From CAZXYS01 sp964645005 (GTDB taxonomy: Bacteria; Bacteroidota; Ignavibacteria; Kapaibacteriales; UBA2268), in NCBI GenBank assembly GCA_964645005.1, contig CAZXYS010000003.1:106917-170916 (forward strand): DNA of 64,000 nt, in the 5' to 3' direction. Position 1 is the first letter of the stretch, and each line of letters begins with the position of its first letter. Of this stretch, positions 60,885 through 64,000 are shown piece by piece. The notes beneath the pieces were generated by a model. The model was not told the DNA's origin. It saw nothing but the letters and a program-made list of their open reading frames with translations, and searched no databases. Made by a program: the position numbers and the translations under genes.

Positions 60885-63623
60885 TTATTCTATCTTTACC
60901 AGATATATTTCGATGATAAGATTTTTACCGGATCTTGTTTCAATGTCAGGGCGCGATCCTTTTTGCATTTCCGGCGGGATGAGCAGTATTCGCTTGCCTT
61001 CCGGCTTCATGCCCCGTACGCCATAATCAATGCCTTTCATTACGCTCGGTTCGAGACCAATAGTATATTCGAATAACTCACCGCCAGGATTAGTTAGCAG
61101 CGTTCCGTCCTCGTAATAAGCCGTGTATTCTATTCTGCAGCGCATACCTTTTTTAGCTGTCATGCCTGAGCCGGCGAGTTTATCGTGGTATTTCACGCCG
61201 GATTCCATCTCTTCCATCTTCAACTTCTCGCCGAGGATACGCATGTATCCCTGTTTCCTTTCTTCAGGCGAAATACCGTCCAGCTTGAATTCCACCGGCA
61301 CGCTCACCCAGCCTTTGATCGGCTTTCCATTTAATTTCGCAGGCTCGAATTTTGTCTTATCGATCGCTTCTACAGCCGCTTCATTGAAAATCCGATCGGT
61401 ACTGTGTTCAATGATCTTATTTTGTATTTTGCCGTTCTTATCAACAAGCACGCGAACAACTACTTTCCCTTCAATACCATCTTTCTTAGCTTTCTCAGGG
61501 TATACTATGTTTTTCCGCAGTTCATCTTCATCGCAGCTTGCTTTTATTTGAGATTCTTTTTTATCATCCTCGATTTTAACCATCTTCTCATACATCACTT
61601 TACCATTTCCCGGCGGCGGTCCTCCGCTCATACGCGGCGCTGCTTTGAGAGCCGAAGATGAGAATGATAAATTTGAAGCAAATCCGCCTACAGCATTATC
61701 CGAAACCCCCTCCGGCATCGGCAGCGGCTGCTTCACAGTCACAGTCGTATCCTGATTCCTTACCTTCGTATCTATCGCCACGAACGATGTATATCGCGTT
61801 AGCAAATTATATTTCAATCCAATATCAGTAATCTCTTCCTTCATCTTATCAGTTTGCATTACCGAATTATAATCCGAGAGCATCATCAGCTTCTGCCGCG
61901 CCCAGAGATATTTCAGAGCATTGCTGTTATCTTTAGTTGCAAACATATTCACGGGGATTTCCGTCTCGATTTTTTCATTGCCGGTAGTTCCGGTGACCTT
62001 AATCGTTCCTCCGGCAGGTTTCTTATATTTCCCGAATATAATTATCGGTCGCTCGGCGAAAACATCGGGGATTTTCTTCGGCTCCGTATCATAAGCATCA
62101 AACTTCCCAAAATCGACACTGATATCCGTCATCACCGGCGATTGTATATATTCCCTGAATTTTTCTGCCTTCTCCTCGGCTCCGTCGGGGTGCATCACGA
62201 CAAATTCCTTGCCTTTCCCAACACGCGCCATTCCTTCAATCAAATACCTGTTAACTCCTTTGCCAATACCAAATGTAAACACATTCGCTTCATTCATATT
62301 ATTCCTTATCAGGTCAAAAGTCTCCTTCTCCACATCAATATACCCGTCGGTGACAACAACGATTGTCCTGGAATATCCCTTCTGTTTGGGAATATCCAGG
62401 GATCTGCGCATTGCCGGCAGCAGCCGGGTGCCTCCGCCGCCGCGCTGGCGTCCGACAAGTTCCACCGCCTTTTCGATGTTCTCTGGCGCAGCATGTACTG
62501 ACTTTTCCGAAAATACTTTCGAGCCGCCGGCAAATGTCATCACATTAAACTTATCCTCGAGCCGCAGGTCATTAAGCAGTTTCTTGATAGTTTTCTTGGA
62601 AACTTCAATTGGATAACCGCTCATCGACCCGGAAACATCCATTATGAAAATATACTCACGATTCGGGATTTGCTGCCTATCCACGCGCTTCGGCGGCTGC
62701 AGCATGAGCAGGAAGAAATTCTCCCTTTCGCCTTCAGAAGTCAGCAAACCAGTCTGTATCTTGCCGCCGGAAAGCCTGTACTCCAGCACAAAATCACGAT
62801 TACCGCCTGATTTCTCCGATTCCGCCAGATTTATCTCCGCTTCCTTTTCGGAAGTTTTATCAATATTTACCTCATGAGTCTTACATTCAACATAATCCAG
62901 CGGTACGCCCGCATTTAACTGCAGATTAAGATCAAAATCATAAAGCGGTTCCTCGCCTTCATGTTGATACGGCGTCTCGACGAATTTATCCCTGTCTTTT
63001 GCCGAATCCGCATTCTTCTCCGAGTAGCGCGGTCCTACTACCGTCGGATAAACAAATTCGTAAATACCATTCTCGGGAATCAGCAATTCCGTATATTTCA
63101 ATTCCACAACGATAGTATCGCCGGGCATAATATTCGCTACATTCATTTGGAAGACATTCGGGCGCTGCTGCTCCAGCAGTGAAGCGCTTTTACCTTCTTC
63201 TTTAGCCTGTTCATATTTTTCGCGGGCTTTTTTTCTCTCGTTGATTTTTGCTGTGAGAGTCCTGTCCTCAATTTTCATCACCATAGAATATACCGCCGCC
63301 CTTGTCGAAGCCGGGAAAGTATATATGGCCTCCAGAGGATTTTCCCCAGAATTTTCATATACCTGCTTTACGGTCACATCAGCCATAACACCGGCGATAT
63401 TTACATCGGCAGAGGTTTCCAGCAAAGGCAGCGCATCCGTTTTCGGATCGCCGCTCTTTACGAAGAAGTAAGGGGAAAGGGTCTTATCTTCCATTTCCTC
63501 ACCTTTTTTAATTTTATCGGGGTCAGGCAGTTGCGGTGGTTTTGGCGGCTGAAATGCGAATAAAAACAGCGTTGTCAGCATCAGAGCAGCGAATATGAAG
63601 GGGAATTTTCTCATTGTCGTCAC
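60885..63623 (-). CDS. VIT-VWA protein fused to TonB C-terminal and FKBP domains
   Basis: 912 residues in one frame. A signal peptide (FPFIFAALMLTTLFLFAFQ) comes first. A VIT domain (~60-190; ADVTVKQVYENSG, ASTRAAVYSMVMKIEDR) is followed by a VWA domain with the metal site DVSGSMSG near residue 328 and a Gly-rich RGGGGTRLL loop. A linker leads to a TonB C-terminal domain (~700-780; VYPEKAKKDGIEGKVVVRVL, VSVPVEFKL). An FKBP-type peptidyl-prolyl isomerase domain closes it (~795-912; RCRIEYTAYYEDGTLL, GLEPSVMKGIDYGVRGMKPE). VIT-VWA proteins are common; this C-terminal combination is not one I know. The product is likely periplasmic or outer-membrane attached, binding a partner through VWA, contacting it by TonB_C and folding it with FKBP; this is inference. 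Confidence 0.88.
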   Translation of the reverse strand: MTTMRKFPFIFAALMLTTLFLFAFQPPKPPQLPDPDKIKKGEEMEDKTLSPYFFVKSGDPKTDALPLLETSADVNIAGVMADVTVKQVYENSGENPLEAIYTFPASTRAAVYSMVMKIEDRTLTAKINERKKAREKYEQAKEEGKSASLLEQQRPNVFQMNVANIMPGDTIVVELKYTELLIPENGIYEFVYPTVVGPRYSEKNADSAKDRDKFVETPYQHEGEEPLYDFDLNLQLNAGVPLDYVECKTHEVNIDKTSEKEAEINLAESEKSGGNRDFVLEYRLSGGKIQTGLLTSEGERENFFLLMLQPPKRVDRQQIPNREYIFIMDVSGSMSGYPIEVSKKTIKKLLNDLRLEDKFNVMTFAGGSKVFSEKSVHAAPENIEKAVELVGRQRGGGGTRLLPAMRRSLDIPKQKGYSRTIVVVTDGYIDVEKETFDLIRNNMNEANVFTFGIGKGVNRYLIEGMARVGKGKEFVVMHPDGAEEKAEKFREYIQSPVMTDISVDFGKFDAYDTEPKKIPDVFAERPIIIFGKYKKPAGGTIKVTGTTGNEKIETEIPVNMFATKDNSNALKYLWARQKLMMLSDYNSVMQTDKMKEEITDIGLKYNLLTRYTSFVAIDTKVRNQDTTVTVKQPLPMPEGVSDNAVGGFASNLSFSSSALKAAPRMSGGPPPGNGKVMYEKMVKIEDDKKESQIKASCDEDELRKNIVYPEKAKKDGIEGKVVVRVLVDKNGKIQNKIIEHSTDRIFNEAAVEAIDKTKFEPAKLNGKPIKGWVSVPVEFKLDGISPEERKQGYMRILGEKLKMEEMESGVKYHDKLAGSGMTAKKGMRCRIEYTAYYEDGTLLTNPGGELFEYTIGLEPSVMKGIDYGVRGMKPEGKRILLIPPEMQKGSRPDIETRSGKNLIIEIYLVKIE

Positions 63624-63858
63624 CAGTTTGTTAATAATAATTTTTATAAAGAACGAGAAGGTAAAAAATTTATCATTTATGACTGTTCTTTAATTCGTTC
63701 CAGTTTTTGAAATGCGCTCTTTATTTAATAGAGACGTCAATAGGTAAAAAAGTTACAATATTTATGAAATCATTTGTTTTAATCGAGAATGAATTACCAT
63801 AGATTCACAATACAAAATTGAATTTGTGGCAAAAAACAGCTAACTTGCCTCAGAACGT
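63624..63858. other. Upstream region of the VIT-VWA gene
   Basis: AT-rich sequence with no reading frame of note. The promoter of the minus-strand VIT-VWA gene should be here. No defined operator is visible. Confidence 0.4.
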
Positions 63859-63970
63859 CCCGTCAGATGTTACATCTGACGGGATTCCTCTCTTTGAGGG
63901 GTGCCCGAGCGCAGTTGCAGCTCAGCGGAAACCACGCTTTAGCGCGGCGAGGGCGGGGTGGATTCTTATT
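63859..63970. repeat. Hairpin repeat at the right edge
   Basis: CCCGTCAGATGT (63859-63870) pairs with ACATCTGACGGG (63872-63883), a 12-bp stem. It is followed by CCTCTCTTTGAGGGGTG and a G/C-rich stretch around CCACGCTTTAGCGCGG. It reads like the composite intergenic repeats common in FCB genomes. No gene is found between 63624 and the window end. Confidence 0.6.
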
Positions 63971-64000
63971 TAACCCCTGGTTTTTGATAAACCTATGGGA

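Overview
The window (42-43 % G+C by eye, two 100-N scaffold gaps at collapsed tandem repeats) looks like a metagenome-assembled contig from an FCB-group bacterium. Three proteins end in type IX secretion (Por) sorting domains, MoxR/DUF58/Bat aerotolerance genes are present, good Shine-Dalgarno sites occur, and intergenic space is full of short palindromic repeats. This combination suggests the Ignavibacteria/Kapabacteria side of Bacteroidota-Chlorobiota, but no rRNA or marker gene here fixes the phylum. I saw no tRNA, rRNA, CRISPR array, insertion sequence or prophage gene.

Layout. 1-5.7 kb: a partial nucleotidyltransferase, tatC, a polyprenyl diphosphate synthase, a Bax-inhibitor-1 protein and a TPR protein carrying an in-frame 39-bp tandem repeat. 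5.9-15.3 kb, nearly all minus strand: NamZ-like muramidase, butyrate kinase, phosphate butyryltransferase, a histidine ammonia-lyase with Cys at the MIO serine position, an AsnRS-like catalytic-core paralogue, phosphate acetyltransferase and acetate kinase. 15.8-26.3 kb, plus strand: SixA-like phosphatase, glucose-6-phosphate isomerase, then MoxR, DUF58, a very large Asp-box type IX cargo protein, a BatD-like protein and BatA. 26.4-28.2 kb: an XRE/ImmA-like plus PIN pair that looks like a toxin-antitoxin or defence module. 28.4-31.2 kb: a two-subunit molybdenum hydroxylase whose large subunit has both a Tat signal and a type IX sorting domain. 31.2-36.3 kb: purF, a Ste24-type protease and a secreted esterase. 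36.4-41.9 kb, minus strand: sodium symporter, alanine racemase, M20 amidohydrolase, a second PLP racemase and a GNAT acetyltransferase. 43.1-45.6 kb: an overlapping operon of isochorismatase-like hydrolase, CxxC-less flavoprotein and RlmN-like radical SAM enzyme. 46.6-53 kb: fused isobutyryl-CoA mutase (IcmF) and an archaeal-type HMG-CoA synthase/thiolase/DUF35 operon. 53-55 kb: nrfHA. 55.7-63.6 kb: DUF423, a TPR membrane protein, a KamA-like aminomutase, a Yip1 protein and a VIT-VWA-TonB_C-FKBP fusion.

Taken together, the metabolic genes point to a heterotroph that degrades amino acids (HutH, KamA-like, racemases, M20 amidohydrolase), interconverts short and branched acyl-CoAs (IcmF), makes ATP through acyl phosphates (Pta-AckA, Ptb-Buk) and can dispose of electrons by nitrite ammonification (NrfHA). 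This is an inference from neighbouring but separate loci.

The best candidates for something undescribed are the isochorismatase/flavoprotein/RlmN-like operon, where the second RlmN catalytic cysteine appears to be lost; the VIT-VWA-TonB_C-FKBP fusion; the molybdenum hydroxylase with Tat plus type IX export signals; and a dispersed element made of four successive hairpins, present twice in opposite orientation.
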